NCBI GenBank assembly: GCA_958295955.1 | Contig: OY282420.1 | Coordinates: 1,502,435-1,566,434, forward strand | Length of the DNA: 64,000 bases | Source: an uncultured Bryobacterales bacterium | GTDB taxonomy: Bacteria; Acidobacteriota; Terriglobia; Bryobacterales; UBA6623 | Direction of reading: 5' to 3' | In this document: piece by piece, positions 1-9,059 of the stretch | How positions within the stretch are numbered: position 1 is the stretch's first letter | How the letters are laid out: each line of letters starts with the position of its first letter | Notes under the pieces: generated by a model | What the model was told of the DNA's origin: nothing | Database searches by the model: none | Seen by the model: only the letters and a program-made list of their open reading frames with translations | Translations under genes and position numbers: made by a program

Positions 1-617
1 ACGACCTGGCCGAGGAATTGGGCGATCTGCAGCTTCAGATTGTTTTTCAGGCGCGCATCGCCGCCGATGAGGGCCTGTTCGATATCTCCGACGTGCTCGA
101 GCGCATCAATACGAAGCTGATCCGACGGCACCCGCACGTTTTCGCCAAGGGATCGGTGGACGGCGCCGACGGCGTCGCCGCGCTCTGGGAGGAAATCAAG
201 GCGCAGGAAAAAGGATCGAACGCCGGCGGCGGGCTCCTGGACGGCGTGCCGCGCCGGCAGCCCGCCGTGCTCGAAGCCTGGGGCATGAGCAAGGCGGCGG
301 CGAAAGCGGGCTTCGATTGGGAAAAGTTCGAGGATCTGGGCGAGAAGCTGAGCGAGGAATTCAACGAGACCGCAGCCGCGTCGGAGGCGGGCGATCCGCA
401 GCGGGTCGAAGACGAAGTCGGCGACCTGCTCTTCACGGCGGTGAACGTGGCGCGCTATCTCAAGGTCGATCCGGAGACGGCGCTCAAACGCGCCAACGCA
501 AAGTTCCGCGAGCGTTTCGGCGGCATCGAGAAAGGGTTGGCCGAGCGGGGCCGCGGCTTCGAGGAATCTTCCCTCGCCGAGATGGAAGCGCTATGGCAGA
601 AGGCGAAGCAGAGCTAA
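1..617 (+). CDS. mazG: MazG nucleoside triphosphate pyrophosphohydrolase, 5' part outside window
   Basis: MazG hydrolyses (d)NTPs to the monophosphate and pyrophosphate in the cytoplasm and cleans the nucleotide pool. The frame is already open at base 3, and about 204 codons are visible before the TAA at 615-617. The visible part starts inside the first MazG domain (EELGDLQLQIVFQARIA) and contains the whole second domain, with the acidic helix EDEVGDLLFTAVNVAR near the C-terminus and the usual NAKFRERF segment. The internal TTG at 18 is not the start, because the preceding codons (DLAEE) already fit the family. The next gene begins inside its last codons, so the two are probably cotranscribed. 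Confidence 0.9.
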   Translation, partial: DLAEELGDLQLQIVFQARIAADEGLFDISDVLERINTKLIRRHPHVFAKGSVDGADGVAALWEEIKAQEKGSNAGGGLLDGVPRRQPAVLEAWGMSKAAAKAGFDWEKFEDLGEKLSEEFNETAAASEAGDPQRVEDEVGDLLFTAVNVARYLKVDPETALKRANAKFRERFGGIEKGLAERGRGFEESSLAEMEALWQKAKQS

Positions 618-1342
618 GCGGTCTCGACATCCGGGCGCTGACGACGCTCGAGGAATTTCAGCGGACGCTTGGTTTGCAGAAGAGGATCTGGGGCTTTGAC
701 GAAAGCGACGTCGTGGCCCCGCGGCTGTTCGGCGTTTACAGACACATCGGCGGGTCGGTGCTCGGCGCATTCGCCGGCGGCGAGATGGTCGGCTATGCGC
801 TGGCCTTTGCCGGCTTCAAGAGCGGCCGGCGCATTTACTGGCACAGCCACATGGCCGGCGTTATCCCCGAACTGCAAGGCCGCGGCATCGGGCGTCGCCT
901 GAAGCTGCGGCAGCGGGAAGAGGCGCTGGCGGCCGGCATCGACCTGATCGAGTGGGCGTTCGACCCGTTGCAGGCGCGCAATGCCTACTTCAACCTGGAA
1001 CGGCTCGGCGTAGTGGTTCGAGAATACGTCCCGAATTTGTACGGATTGACTTCAAGCGATCTTCACGGCTCGTTGCCGACCGACCGTCTCATCGCAGCCT
1101 GGCATCTCGAAAGTCCGCGGGTGTTGGCGCGCATTGCCGGCAATACGTCCGCGAGAGACGATTCCGGCGGAGCGATCGACATCCCCAAAGACATCGCGGC
1201 GATACCGCGCGAGGAGGCGTCGGCGATCCAGGCGCGGGTGCGCTCGGAGTTCCTCGCGGCGTTTGCCGGCGGCTGCGAAGCCACCGGATTTGCGGTCGGC
1301 CACGCCGCCGGCCGGTATCTGCTGAGTCGGCGTGTAATGTAG
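593..1342 (+). CDS. GNAT-superfamily acetyltransferase-like protein (COG3375 type)
   Basis: This 249-residue cytoplasmic protein is probably an acyl-CoA dependent N-acetyltransferase; its substrate is unknown. The acetyl-CoA binding turn is visible as PELQGRGIGRRLK, followed by IEWAFDPLQARNAYFNLERLG and YVPNLYG, which is the pattern of the predicted acetyltransferases grouped as COG3375. I chose the ATG at 593, which overlaps the 3' end of mazG by 25 bases. The frame stays open further upstream, but that part only reads as a shadow of mazG. It lies 6 bases before the first methyltransferase and may share its transcript. Confidence 0.75.
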   Translation: MAEGEAELSGLDIRALTTLEEFQRTLGLQKRIWGFDESDVVAPRLFGVYRHIGGSVLGAFAGGEMVGYALAFAGFKSGRRIYWHSHMAGVIPELQGRGIGRRLKLRQREEALAAGIDLIEWAFDPLQARNAYFNLERLGVVVREYVPNLYGLTSSDLHGSLPTDRLIAAWHLESPRVLARIAGNTSARDDSGGAIDIPKDIAAIPREEASAIQARVRSEFLAAFAGGCEATGFAVGHAAGRYLLSRRVM

Positions 1343-1348
1343 AGGTTG

Positions 1349-3178
1349 ATGTCTCCTCAAGAGATCGAGGCGGCGGTCGCGAAGATCCGCGACCGGGTGC
1401 AAGAGCGGTATCGGAAGACCGTGGAAGATCTCGACGGCTTTGCCTTGCCGCCGCTCGACCCGCTCGGTCATGCCCGTGACGCCGCGGAGGGAAAAGCCGC
1501 CGCGATCGGCCGCGTGAATCCCCGCCGCGGCGGCCCGGTGAACAACGCAATCCAGTACGCCAAGCGCCTCGTCGCGCGTTGCCTGAATTGGTTCGTGCGC
1601 GATCAGATCGATTACAACCGGGCCGTCGTCGTCTATATGGATCGCGTGATCGAGACCTTGATCGAGCAGAATTACAATCTGCTGCGCGTCGCCCGCGGAG
1701 TGGTCGATGCGCAGCGGAGCGCAGCGGAACTCAACGAGGGACAGCAGGACATTCGCCGGGAACTAACAGAGCTTAACGAAACACTGGCCGATGCGCAGCG
1801 GAGCATAGCGGAACTCAACGAGGACCGGCAGGACATTCGCCGGGAACTGGCAGAGCTTAACGAAACCCAACGGGACATGCTCAAGCACTGGCGCAACTGG
1901 CGTCCGGAGTGGGAAAAACGCCTGACCGACAACGAGATCAAGTTTTTGCACATGCTCCGCGAAATCGAGGGCGCCGCCCGCCAACGCGAGGAGACCGCTC
2001 AAGCCGCCGCCGCCAAGATGCGCCAGGAGTTGACCGACAGCGAGATCAAGTTTTTGCACATGCTCCGCGAAATCGAGGGCGCCGCCCACCAACGCGAGGA
2101 GGCCGCTCAAGCCGCCGCCGCCAAGATGCGCCAGGAGTTGACCGACAACGAGATCAAGTTTTTGCACATGCTCCGCGAAATCGAGGGCGCCGCCCGCCAA
2201 CGCGAGGAGACCGCTCAAGCCGCCGCCGCCAAGATGCGCCAGGAGCTGACCGACAACGAGATCAAGTTCGAGGACGCCGCCCGCCGACACGAGGAGACCG
2301 CTCAAGCCGCCGCCGCCAAGATGCACCAGGAGTATTCCGCCCTGCTGGCGCAATCGACTGACGCGCTGCAAAAGCAGTTCTGGGCCGACATGGAGAGGCA
2401 ACGAACAGAGCATGAGAAGTCGATACACACGGAATTGCGCTTGATCCGACAGCGCAGCAGCCGCACGGCAACCGCAACGGCTCCGCCGCCCCCGGCGCCC
2501 GCCGCCGACGGAACAGCCGCGGCGATCCTCCCGTTCGACTATGGACGCTTTCAAGAGCGGTTTCGGGGCTCCGAGGAGTACGTTGCCAAAAGCCAGTCGC
2601 AGTACCTGGAAATCTGCCGGGGATTGGCCCCGATTGTGGATCTCGGCTGCGGGCGCGGCGAACTCCTCGAGCTGTTCCAAGCCGAGGGCGTCGAGTGCCT
2701 TGGGGTGGACTCCGACCCGGATGCGGCCGGCGCGTGTCGGGACAAGGGACTCAATGCCGAAGCAGGCGATCTTTTCGAGTTTCTGCGCCAGCAGGAAGAC
2801 GGCAGCTTGGGGGCGATCTTCTCCGCGCACGTCGTCGAGCACTTGCCGCCGCTCCGGCTGCCCGAGCTCGTCGAGCTTGCCGCGGCAAAGTTGAAACCCG
2901 CAGGAATCCTCGCGCTCGAAACGCCCAATCCGGCCTGCCTGGCGATTTTCAGCGGAGACTTTTACCTGGACCCCACGCACCGGCGGCCGGCGCCGGCGCA
3001 GCAACTCCGGTTTTATATGGAAGAAAGCGGCTTGGGCGGAGTCAAGGTGCGGGAATTGAACCCGGCGTACGAAACGATTCCCGAACTGGCGGGCCTCCGC
3101 GAAGATCCGGCGGCCGGGCCGTTCGTCGAAAAATTCTTCGGCGGACTCGACTATGTAATTTGGGGCAAGAAATTATGA
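1349..3178 (+). CDS. Coiled-coil repeat protein with C-terminal SAM-dependent methyltransferase domain
   Basis: This 609-residue protein has three parts. Residues 1-115 form an N-terminal region of unknown fold. Residues about 120-330 are a predicted coiled coil made of two kinds of tandem repeat: two of 28 residues (DAQRS-AELNE), then four of 36 residues (LTDNEIKFLHMLREIEGAA), the last one heptad shorter. Residues about 395-609 are a class I methyltransferase with motif I VDLGCGRGELLE, the acidic strand end GVDSD and a post-motif HVVEHLP. Such domains beside coiled coils occur in surface polysaccharide gene sets, where they may cap or size chains; that role is inference here. It overlaps the next gene by 4 bases (ATGA). 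A TTG at 1346 is a possible alternative start. Confidence 0.8.
   Translation: MSPQEIEAAVAKIRDRVQERYRKTVEDLDGFALPPLDPLGHARDAAEGKAAAIGRVNPRRGGPVNNAIQYAKRLVARCLNWFVRDQIDYNRAVVVYMDRVIETLIEQNYNLLRVARGVVDAQRSAAELNEGQQDIRRELTELNETLADAQRSIAELNEDRQDIRRELAELNETQRDMLKHWRNWRPEWEKRLTDNEIKFLHMLREIEGAARQREETAQAAAAKMRQELTDSEIKFLHMLREIEGAAHQREEAAQAAAAKMRQELTDNEIKFLHMLREIEGAARQREETAQAAAAKMRQELTDNEIKFEDAARRHEETAQAAAAKMHQEYSALLAQSTDALQKQFWADMERQRTEHEKSIHTELRLIRQRSSRTATATAPPPPAPAADGTAAAILPFDYGRFQERFRGSEEYVAKSQSQYLEICRGLAPIVDLGCGRGELLELFQAEGVECLGVDSDPDAAGACRDKGLNAEAGDLFEFLRQQEDGSLGAIFSAHVVEHLPPLRLPELVELAAAKLKPAGILALETPNPACLAIFSGDFYLDPTHRRPAPAQQLRFYMEESGLGGVKVRELNPAYETIPELAGLREDPAAGPFVEKFFGGLDYVIWGKKL
1706..1873 (+). 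repeat. Two tandem 84-bp coding repeats
   Basis: Two 84-base units begin at 1706 and 1790, each coding 28 residues (four heptads) that start DAQRS and end AELNET. They differ at a handful of bases and lie inside the coiled coil of the first methyltransferase. Confidence 0.85.
1922..2332 (+). repeat. Four tandem 108-bp coding repeats, last one shortened
   Basis: Units begin at 1922, 2030, 2138 and 2246. The first three are 108 bases and nearly identical (1 to 4 differences from the first copy). The fourth lacks 21 bases, exactly one heptad. The 36-residue period fits a mixed heptad/hendecad coiled coil. Near-identity at DNA level suggests recent slippage or recombination. Confidence 0.9.
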
Positions 3179-4557
3179 TCGAGTTCACTGGAGAGCGGGT
3201 GATTCCGGGCCGCGTCCCCGCCGATCTGCTGAACGAGCATCTGGGGCGCTACGCCTTCGCCGAAGCGGCCGTTGCCGGTAAATGCGTTCTCGACGCCGGC
3301 TGCGGCGTCGGCTACGGCTCCGCCCGGCTGGCGGCGCTTGCGGACACGGTATATGCCCTCGACAACGCGGCCGAGGCCGTCCGCAACGGACATGCGGAAT
3401 ACCCCGATGTTCGCTTTATTCGGGGCGACTGCTCGCGGCTCCCCTTTGGAGACAACTCGCTTGACGTCGTCGCCGCCTTCGAGGTGATCGAGCATCTGGA
3501 GGACTGGGAGGCGCTGCTGCGCGAGGCTGCGCGGGTGCTGCGCCCGGCGGGAACGTTCCTGGTATCGACACCGAATCGAATCTACTACGAAGGCTCGCGC
3601 GACGAGCCGAACCCGTTTCACGTCCACGAATTCGACTACGAGGAGTTCCGCGGGGAACTCGCCAAGCACTTCCTCCATCTCACGATTTTTTTCGAGAACC
3701 ACGCCAACGCAATTACCTTCATGCCGGAGGCGGCGGAAGACATCCGCGCCCACATCGAACCGACCGCCGCCGACCCCGCCGCCGCGCATTTCTTTCTGGC
3801 GGCGTGCTCGCATTCGCCAATTTACGATTTGCCGGGTTTTGCGTATCTGCCGCGCGGCGGCAACATCCTGCGCGACCGCGAGCGGCATATCGAGAAGCTC
3901 GAGAACGAGCTTGCGCAAAAAACCCGCTGGCTCAAGGAAACCGCGGCGGAGCTCGACAACCTCGCGCGCATTCATCGAGAAGATCAGCAGCAGGCGCAAC
4001 TCGCGATTGAAGCGCTGGAAGCCGAAAACACGAAAAAAACGCAGTGGGCGGAGGACCTCGAGGAAGAACTCAAGCGCGCGGCCGTGCTGCTGCATGAAGC
4101 GGAATCGCGTGTGCATGAAGCCGAGGCGCGCGCGGCCGTGCTGCTGCATGAAGCGGAATCGCGTGTGCATGAAGCCGAGGCGCGCGCGGCCGTGCTGCTG
4201 CATGAAGCGGAATCGCGTGTGCATGAAGCCGAGGCGCGCGTGACCGAGCGAACCGAATGGGCGCAAGGGCTCGATGCAGAGCTCAAGCGCGCGGTGGAGT
4301 TGCTGGATGAAGCCGAGGCGCGCGTGACCGAGCGAACCGAATGGGCGCAAGGGCTCGATACAGAACTCAAGCGCGCGGCCACGCTGCTGCATGAAGCGGA
4401 ATCGCGCGTGATCGAGCGAACCGAATGGGCGCAGCGGCTCGACCGCGAGGCCGCCGCATACCGCGCGCGGATTGAAGCGATCCGCGCATCCCCGGCCTAT
4501 CGGGCGGCCCGCAGGCTGGGCCTGGCGCCCTCCATCGCGAAAACGTCAAAGGATTAA
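3175..4557 (+). CDS. SAM-dependent methyltransferase with C-terminal repetitive coiled coil
   Basis: This 460-residue protein has the reverse layout of its upstream neighbour. The class I methyltransferase comes first (residues about 1-215; motif I VLDAGCGVGYGSARLA, acidic residue in YALDNA, then FEVIEHLEDW), and a long coiled coil follows (residues about 225-445). The coil contains three exact copies of an 18-residue unit (AAVLLHEAESRVHEAEAR) and copies of a 28-residue unit beginning VTERTEWAQ. The start ATG at 3175 overlaps the previous stop by 4 bases, implying translational coupling; the frame is open further 5' but only as a shadow. A polysaccharide or lipid methylation role is inference. 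Confidence 0.8.
   Translation: MIEFTGERVIPGRVPADLLNEHLGRYAFAEAAVAGKCVLDAGCGVGYGSARLAALADTVYALDNAAEAVRNGHAEYPDVRFIRGDCSRLPFGDNSLDVVAAFEVIEHLEDWEALLREAARVLRPAGTFLVSTPNRIYYEGSRDEPNPFHVHEFDYEEFRGELAKHFLHLTIFFENHANAITFMPEAAEDIRAHIEPTAADPAAAHFFLAACSHSPIYDLPGFAYLPRGGNILRDRERHIEKLENELAQKTRWLKETAAELDNLARIHREDQQQAQLAIEALEAENTKKTQWAEDLEEELKRAAVLLHEAESRVHEAEARAAVLLHEAESRVHEAEARAAVLLHEAESRVHEAEARVTERTEWAQGLDAELKRAVELLDEAEARVTERTEWAQGLDTELKRAATLLHEAESRVIERTEWAQRLDREAAAYRARIEAIRASPAYRAARRLGLAPSIAKTSKD
4078..4239 (+). repeat. Three exact tandem 54-bp coding repeats
   Basis: Copies begin at 4078, 4132 and 4186 and appear identical. Each codes 18 residues of coiled coil in the second methyltransferase. Perfect identity points to very recent amplification. 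Confidence 0.95.
4240..4407 (+). repeat. Two tandem 84-bp coding repeats plus a partial third
   Basis: Units begin at 4240 and 4324, and a third diverges after 4408. Each codes 28 residues, four heptads, opening with VTERTEWAQGLD. The period equals that of the 28-residue repeats in the upstream methyltransferase although the sequence differs. Confidence 0.85.
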
Positions 4558-4604
4558 ATCACGGCGTACGCGGACAGTCGGTTTGAGACAAACGACTCGC
4601 GCGG

Positions 4605-4623
4605 AGCAACCGCCGGCGTTGCT
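4605..4623. terminator. Weak hairpin between convergent genes
   Basis: AGCAAC, a 7-base loop, then GTTGCT form a 6-bp stem between the convergent methyltransferase and VWA genes. There is no T-run, so termination is only a guess. Confidence 0.25.
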
Positions 4624-4628
4624 TGCGT

Positions 4629-7088
4629 TCAGGCCCAGCGGCCCAGGACAGGCAGCCAGCCCTTGCGCGCCAGCAACTCGATCAGGTTCAGCATAATGGC
4701 CAGCGCCAGCAGCAGCGGCCACAAGTCCATGCGGCGTTCGACCGCTTTGCCTTGCGTATCGAAAATCTCTTCCGGGGCGGGATTGAACCGGCCGCCCGTT
4801 GCAGCGGCGATCGTCTGCATCAGCTCCACATCCGCGCCGTATTCGCTGAGCTCCGAATTCTCGCGGTAATGCGCCGTCTCCGGGAAAAGGGGGGCATCCG
4901 ACGCGGGCCGGATGCGGAACAACCCGAACCTACCCTCCGCCGGAAAACGCGCGGTGTAGCCTTCGGCATCGCGCTCGGGCAGCCGCGCCTGCCTGTATCC
5001 GTCCGGCCCCAAGGCGTAAAGCTCGGGCGGGCTTGCGGCCGCGGAGGAACCGGCGGCGGCGCGGTAACGCACTACGATCTCGTCGCTTGCTTCGTCGTAC
5101 TCCGTTACCGCGCCGTCGGTCGAGGAACGGGGCAGGATATCGCGGATCACGTTTGCCCAGAAGCGGTCGAATCCATCCCAGGCGACCCAGTTTGCGGCCC
5201 AGCGATCTTTGGCGTCGGAAGCAAAGACGACCGAGCGCCCCAACCCGTATTGCCAGCGCACCAGCAACGGATCTTCGTCGTCGACCCGAAGAATCGTATC
5301 CGCCTCCGGCTTGGCTTCGAACTTGACCCAGCCGAGCAGCGGCCCCGGCTCGGCGAGGTCAAGATCGGCGAGAATTTCGTAGCTGCGGTCGGCAATCGGC
5401 GTAAATTCTTTTTCGGTGACCGACGAGCCGGTATGCTCCATCACGTCCCTTAACACGATCTGCTCCAGCGCCGAGATATCGAGCAGGAAGTACGATTTGC
5501 CCTCCGCGCTGTTGGCCACGCGCTCGAGATACGAGCGGTTGACATCCTGGCCCAGGCCGATTGTCGAAATCGTAATCGCATTCATTGCGGCTTCGCGGGC
5601 CAGAGCGATGCTGTCCCCTTCCTCCGAGATGCCGTCGGTCAGCAGCAGGACATGCTTATAGACGGTCTGCTGCGGCTTGATCAGCCTGTACGCTTCGTGC
5701 AGCGCCGGCGCGATCTGCGTGCCGCCGTCGGCGATGATGCCGCTAATCAGTTTCTTCGTCGCCGCGGGGAATTCGTTGCGTTGCAAGGGAACGGCCCATT
5801 CGAACGAGTTGTCGAACGCCAGAACGCCGACCTTGTCGATCACCCGCAGATTCTCGACTACGCCGAGCGCCGACTGTCTGGCCAACTGCATCTTTTTGCC
5901 TTCCATCGACGAGGACTTGTCGACCACGAGCACAACGGCGATTCCTTCGGGCAGCCGCGGCGGCGCGAGTTTCGCCGGCAGCATGGCCTGCAGAATGTCT
6001 TCTTCCGCTTCTTCGGGTTCCCGATATAAATTGCGCTCGCCGGCGATCAGCAGGAAGCCGCCGCCTTCGCGGACAAAATGCTCCGCCGACGCTTTGGCTT
6101 TCTCGCTCCAAGCCTCGAAGTTTTCGTTCGCGGCAACAATGACGTCGTACTGCGCCCGCGCGTCTTCAGCGAGTATCGAGGCGCTCCCGGCTTGCTGCAG
6201 GTCGAATCCGGAAGAAGTCAATACGCCGGCGAGCGGCGCGGCCGCCGCGCCGCCGTCGCCGGTAATGAGCAGCGCCCGGGGACGCCGCAGCGAAACGGCG
6301 CCGGCGAATCTCGCCTCGCCGTGCGCCGGCGAGCGCAGCGTCCCTTCGATTAAAGCCGATCCGGCGATATCCAGGCGCGCTCGGACCGTCACCGGCCCCT
6401 CGCCCGCGGGCAGCCGCAGCACGGACTCGCCGATCGTCTTGCCTTCCGCGCGCAACTCGACCGAGGCCGTCGCAGCCGACGGGCTGCGCACGGTCAAGTC
6501 GATCGGGAACCGCTCGCCCACGAACGCCTGAGCGGGCATCGTCACTGCTTCCAGGCTCAACTGCGGCGCTTGGCGCCCCGCCAGCGCAACCGTGTCAACC
6601 GGAACGCCCCGCCGCCGGGCCTCGAAAACGGCGCGCTCGACGGCGCCTTCATTGGCCAATCCGTCACTCAGCAAGACGATGCGGGGAACCCGGTCCGGGG
6701 GCAATGCGCTCATGGAATCGCGCAGCGCCGATTCGATATTCGTGGACCGGCCGGCCGCCCCGTCCGCGAGCGACCGCGCGGCTCTGGCGCCGAATTCCAT
6801 CGGACGCAGGCTGTGTCCGCCGCCGGCGCCGCGCGCGCGGCCCACAAACGACTGCTGCCGCGCCCGCTGCTCTTGGGGAATGCTGGCGGAAACATCACTG
6901 AGCACGGCGACCGCCGCATACGTCTCCGCAATCTTTTGCTGCGGCTCGGCCAGCGCCAGGACGATCGCGACCAGCGCCGCCGTTTTCAGCAGCAGCCCCA
7001 AGCGGCGGTAGCTCCGCCGCCACCCCCAGGCGCACCACGCTATCGGCGCGGCCGCCAGGATGAGCAACCAATCGTGGGCAAAGGTCAT
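4629..7088 (-). CDS. Large membrane protein with two VWA-like domains
   Basis: This 819-residue membrane protein has two N-terminal transmembrane segments (residues about 7-25 and 36-52). A first VWA-like region follows (VLSDVSASI, then IVLLSDG). Around residue 380 there is a second, well-formed VWA domain with the metal-site motif DKSSS, GGTQIAPAL and LLTDG. A final transmembrane helix (LWPLLLALAIMLNLIELL) closes the protein. Proteins of this build sit with BatA and DUF58 genes and are thought to form metal-dependent adhesion or chaperone assemblies in the periplasm. I chose the ATG at 7088, which overlaps the upstream stop by 4 bases; the longer open frame reads into the neighbour's shadow. 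Confidence 0.8.
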   Translation of the reverse strand: MTFAHDWLLILAAAPIAWCAWGWRRSYRRLGLLLKTAALVAIVLALAEPQQKIAETYAAVAVLSDVSASIPQEQRARQQSFVGRARGAGGGHSLRPMEFGARAARSLADGAAGRSTNIESALRDSMSALPPDRVPRIVLLSDGLANEGAVERAVFEARRRGVPVDTVALAGRQAPQLSLEAVTMPAQAFVGERFPIDLTVRSPSAATASVELRAEGKTIGESVLRLPAGEGPVTVRARLDIAGSALIEGTLRSPAHGEARFAGAVSLRRPRALLITGDGGAAAAPLAGVLTSSGFDLQQAGSASILAEDARAQYDVIVAANENFEAWSEKAKASAEHFVREGGGFLLIAGERNLYREPEEAEEDILQAMLPAKLAPPRLPEGIAVVLVVDKSSSMEGKKMQLARQSALGVVENLRVIDKVGVLAFDNSFEWAVPLQRNEFPAATKKLISGIIADGGTQIAPALHEAYRLIKPQQTVYKHVLLLTDGISEEGDSIALAREAAMNAITISTIGLGQDVNRSYLERVANSAEGKSYFLLDISALEQIVLRDVMEHTGSSVTEKEFTPIADRSYEILADLDLAEPGPLLGWVKFEAKPEADTILRVDDEDPLLVRWQYGLGRSVVFASDAKDRWAANWVAWDGFDRFWANVIRDILPRSSTDGAVTEYDEASDEIVVRYRAAAGSSAAASPPELYALGPDGYRQARLPERDAEGYTARFPAEGRFGLFRIRPASDAPLFPETAHYRENSELSEYGADVELMQTIAAATGGRFNPAPEEIFDTQGKAVERRMDLWPLLLALAIMLNLIELLARKGWLPVLGRWA

Positions 7089-9052
7089 TGCGCGACCTCC
7101 TGCGACGGCCGCGCTTTTTCCGCAACGCCGCTTGCCGGGGGTTCGTAGCCCGCGCGGAACGGCGCCGGCGAAACCGCCGCAAACCTCGAGCGCCCGCCGC
7201 GTCCGAACCAGATCCAGTCCAGCAGCAGGATAATCCCGGCGGCAAAAGCCAGCCACGGCCACAAAACGATCGGCGGAGCAGTCGAGGCGCCGGCCGGCGG
7301 AACGCCCCGCAAGACTTCATCGCCCGGCTGCCAAGTCTCGGGCGCGATCTCGGGCAGATTCAAATGCAAGGCCGCGCGCCGGTCCGGCGTGGTTACCAGA
7401 TACTGCCCGCGCTGCCCGGCGTAGAAGCGTACGGCATCGTCCGCCAACACCCAGGGAACCGACTGCCCGTCGGCCTTGCGCACATCCACCTGTCCGCGGC
7501 CGTACCCGCCCGCGGCGAAAGAAACCAGGCCCGGAGGCCGCGCCTCTACCATCCCGGTTTGGAAAGCGTCCGGCTCGAGCCAGGCCACGGCATTGGCGAA
7601 CAACAGCGGCGCGGCGAGATGGTTGCGCACCGCTTCGCCGGCAAGGTCGAAGCCGAAGGCCACAAAGCGCCGCCCCCCCGAGGAACGCGCCACCGCCGCC
7701 GGTCCCGCGGCGGTTCGAGCGATCACCGTATCGCCGTCCTCCGGCTCGAAAATCGAGACGCTCCGCGGAGTCAAGTCGCGGTCGCGCACGCCCCTTGCCA
7801 GCGGGTGCTCCGCGGCCCATTCGGTTATCGGCTGCGCGAACGCCTTGCGTCCGATGCGCACGGGCGACTGCTCGGTTTCGGGAGCGACATAAATGGCCCG
7901 GCGGGACGAGTTTCCGGCCGCGCCGCCCGCCCAGACGTGAACGGAGTCAGCGGAGAGCTCGCTCCGCTGCGCAACGTAGCGCGGCCGAACACGGGCACCG
8001 GCCGCGAACAACGGTTCGAAATCGCGCGGGTCGCCGCCGATAATTTCGACCGCGGGGTGCGCCGCGGCCGGCAGATCGACCGCGGCTTCGTTATTGGCGG
8101 CGAATCCGTCGCCGCCGGCCAGCCGCGCCGCAAGACGGCCGGGGCGCTCGCTGCGAATGCGGAACTCCAGTTCCCCGCCGGAGTTCGGGGCGAGTTCCAG
8201 CTTGCGGTAGCCAAGCCGCCCGGCGTTGAAGAAAAACTCCAGGTTTGCGGTCTGCCGCTCGCCCGTGTAGTTCTCGACCGCAACGGCCACGTCCCACTTG
8301 CCGGACTCCGACAGGCTGGGCACAGCGCGCAGCGAGCGCAAGCCGAACGTATCCGCCGGCGCGTCCGTTGCGATGAAGCGCACGGCAGGGAGCCGGCCGA
8401 CCCTTACCGTTTTCTCCCGCACCCGGCCGGGGCCGATATAGACCGCCTCGCCGATATCGCCGCGGCCGGCAAGCTCGGCGTCGGAGGCGTCGAGGGCGAT
8501 CCGCAACGCCCCCGCCGCAAGGTCGTAAGCGCTCGATAAATCGACTGCCGTGAAACCGGGCTCCGCCGCGGCGATGCCTGCGGCAAGCTTTTCCCGGTCG
8601 TCCGTGAAAGCGACCCTCACTGCAGGAGACCCGTCCGCGGCGATCAACAGAACCGAGTCCCCGGCGGGCAATGCCCGCAGATAAGCGAGCGCCCGCGCCT
8701 TCGCCTGCTCCATCAGCGATGCCCCGCCGCCGGAGGAGGCGGCCATCACGGCGGAAGTATCCAGGACGATCGCGTGCCGCCGCGCCGGCCCGCCGAGTCC
8801 GTCGGGGCGCGGGTCGGCGATCGCCAGCAGCAGCAGCAGCAGCGCGAGCAACTGCAAGAGCAGCGACAGCGGTTGCTGAATCGTCTTGTGCCGCCGGCGC
8901 ACCGCCGGCGCGGGCTTGCGGGGCCAGAACCGCAGCGTCGAGACGACCGCGCGCTGCCGGGCGCGGTCATAGTAGTAGAGCGCCACCAAGAAACCGGCAA
9001 GGGGCAGGTACAGCCCCAAGAGTTGCCCCAACGCCAGATTCAACAGACCCAC
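7085..9052 (-). CDS. BatA N-terminal domain / VWA-like membrane protein
   Basis: This 655-residue protein has an N-terminal pair of transmembrane helices separated by a basic loop, as in the aerotolerance-type BatA N-terminal domain, with a very Leu-rich second helix near residues 57-77. A VWA-like domain follows (HAIVLDTSAVMAAS); its metal site is degenerate, as DTSAV replaces DxSxS. A long extracytoplasmic region leads to a C-terminal helix near residues 593-615. It is the middle gene of a three-gene minus-strand run, 7 bases after the DUF58 gene and coupled by a 4-base overlap to the large VWA gene. The molecular role of this family is poorly defined. Confidence 0.75.
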   Translation of the reverse strand: MGLLNLALGQLLGLYLPLAGFLVALYYYDRARQRAVVSTLRFWPRKPAPAVRRRHKTIQQPLSLLLQLLALLLLLLAIADPRPDGLGGPARRHAIVLDTSAVMAASSGGGASLMEQAKARALAYLRALPAGDSVLLIAADGSPAVRVAFTDDREKLAAGIAAAEPGFTAVDLSSAYDLAAGALRIALDASDAELAGRGDIGEAVYIGPGRVREKTVRVGRLPAVRFIATDAPADTFGLRSLRAVPSLSESGKWDVAVAVENYTGERQTANLEFFFNAGRLGYRKLELAPNSGGELEFRIRSERPGRLAARLAGGDGFAANNEAAVDLPAAAHPAVEIIGGDPRDFEPLFAAGARVRPRYVAQRSELSADSVHVWAGGAAGNSSRRAIYVAPETEQSPVRIGRKAFAQPITEWAAEHPLARGVRDRDLTPRSVSIFEPEDGDTVIARTAAGPAAVARSSGGRRFVAFGFDLAGEAVRNHLAAPLLFANAVAWLEPDAFQTGMVEARPPGLVSFAAGGYGRGQVDVRKADGQSVPWVLADDAVRFYAGQRGQYLVTTPDRRAALHLNLPEIAPETWQPGDEVLRGVPPAGASTAPPIVLWPWLAFAAGIILLLDWIWFGRGGRSRFAAVSPAPFRAGYEPPASGVAEKARPSQEVAQ

Positions 9053-9059
9053 GACTCAC

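Noticed and set aside
1763-3004. Minus-strand 413-codon frame opposite the first methyltransferase
   Set aside because: Its repeats are only the complement of the coiled-coil repeats on the plus strand.
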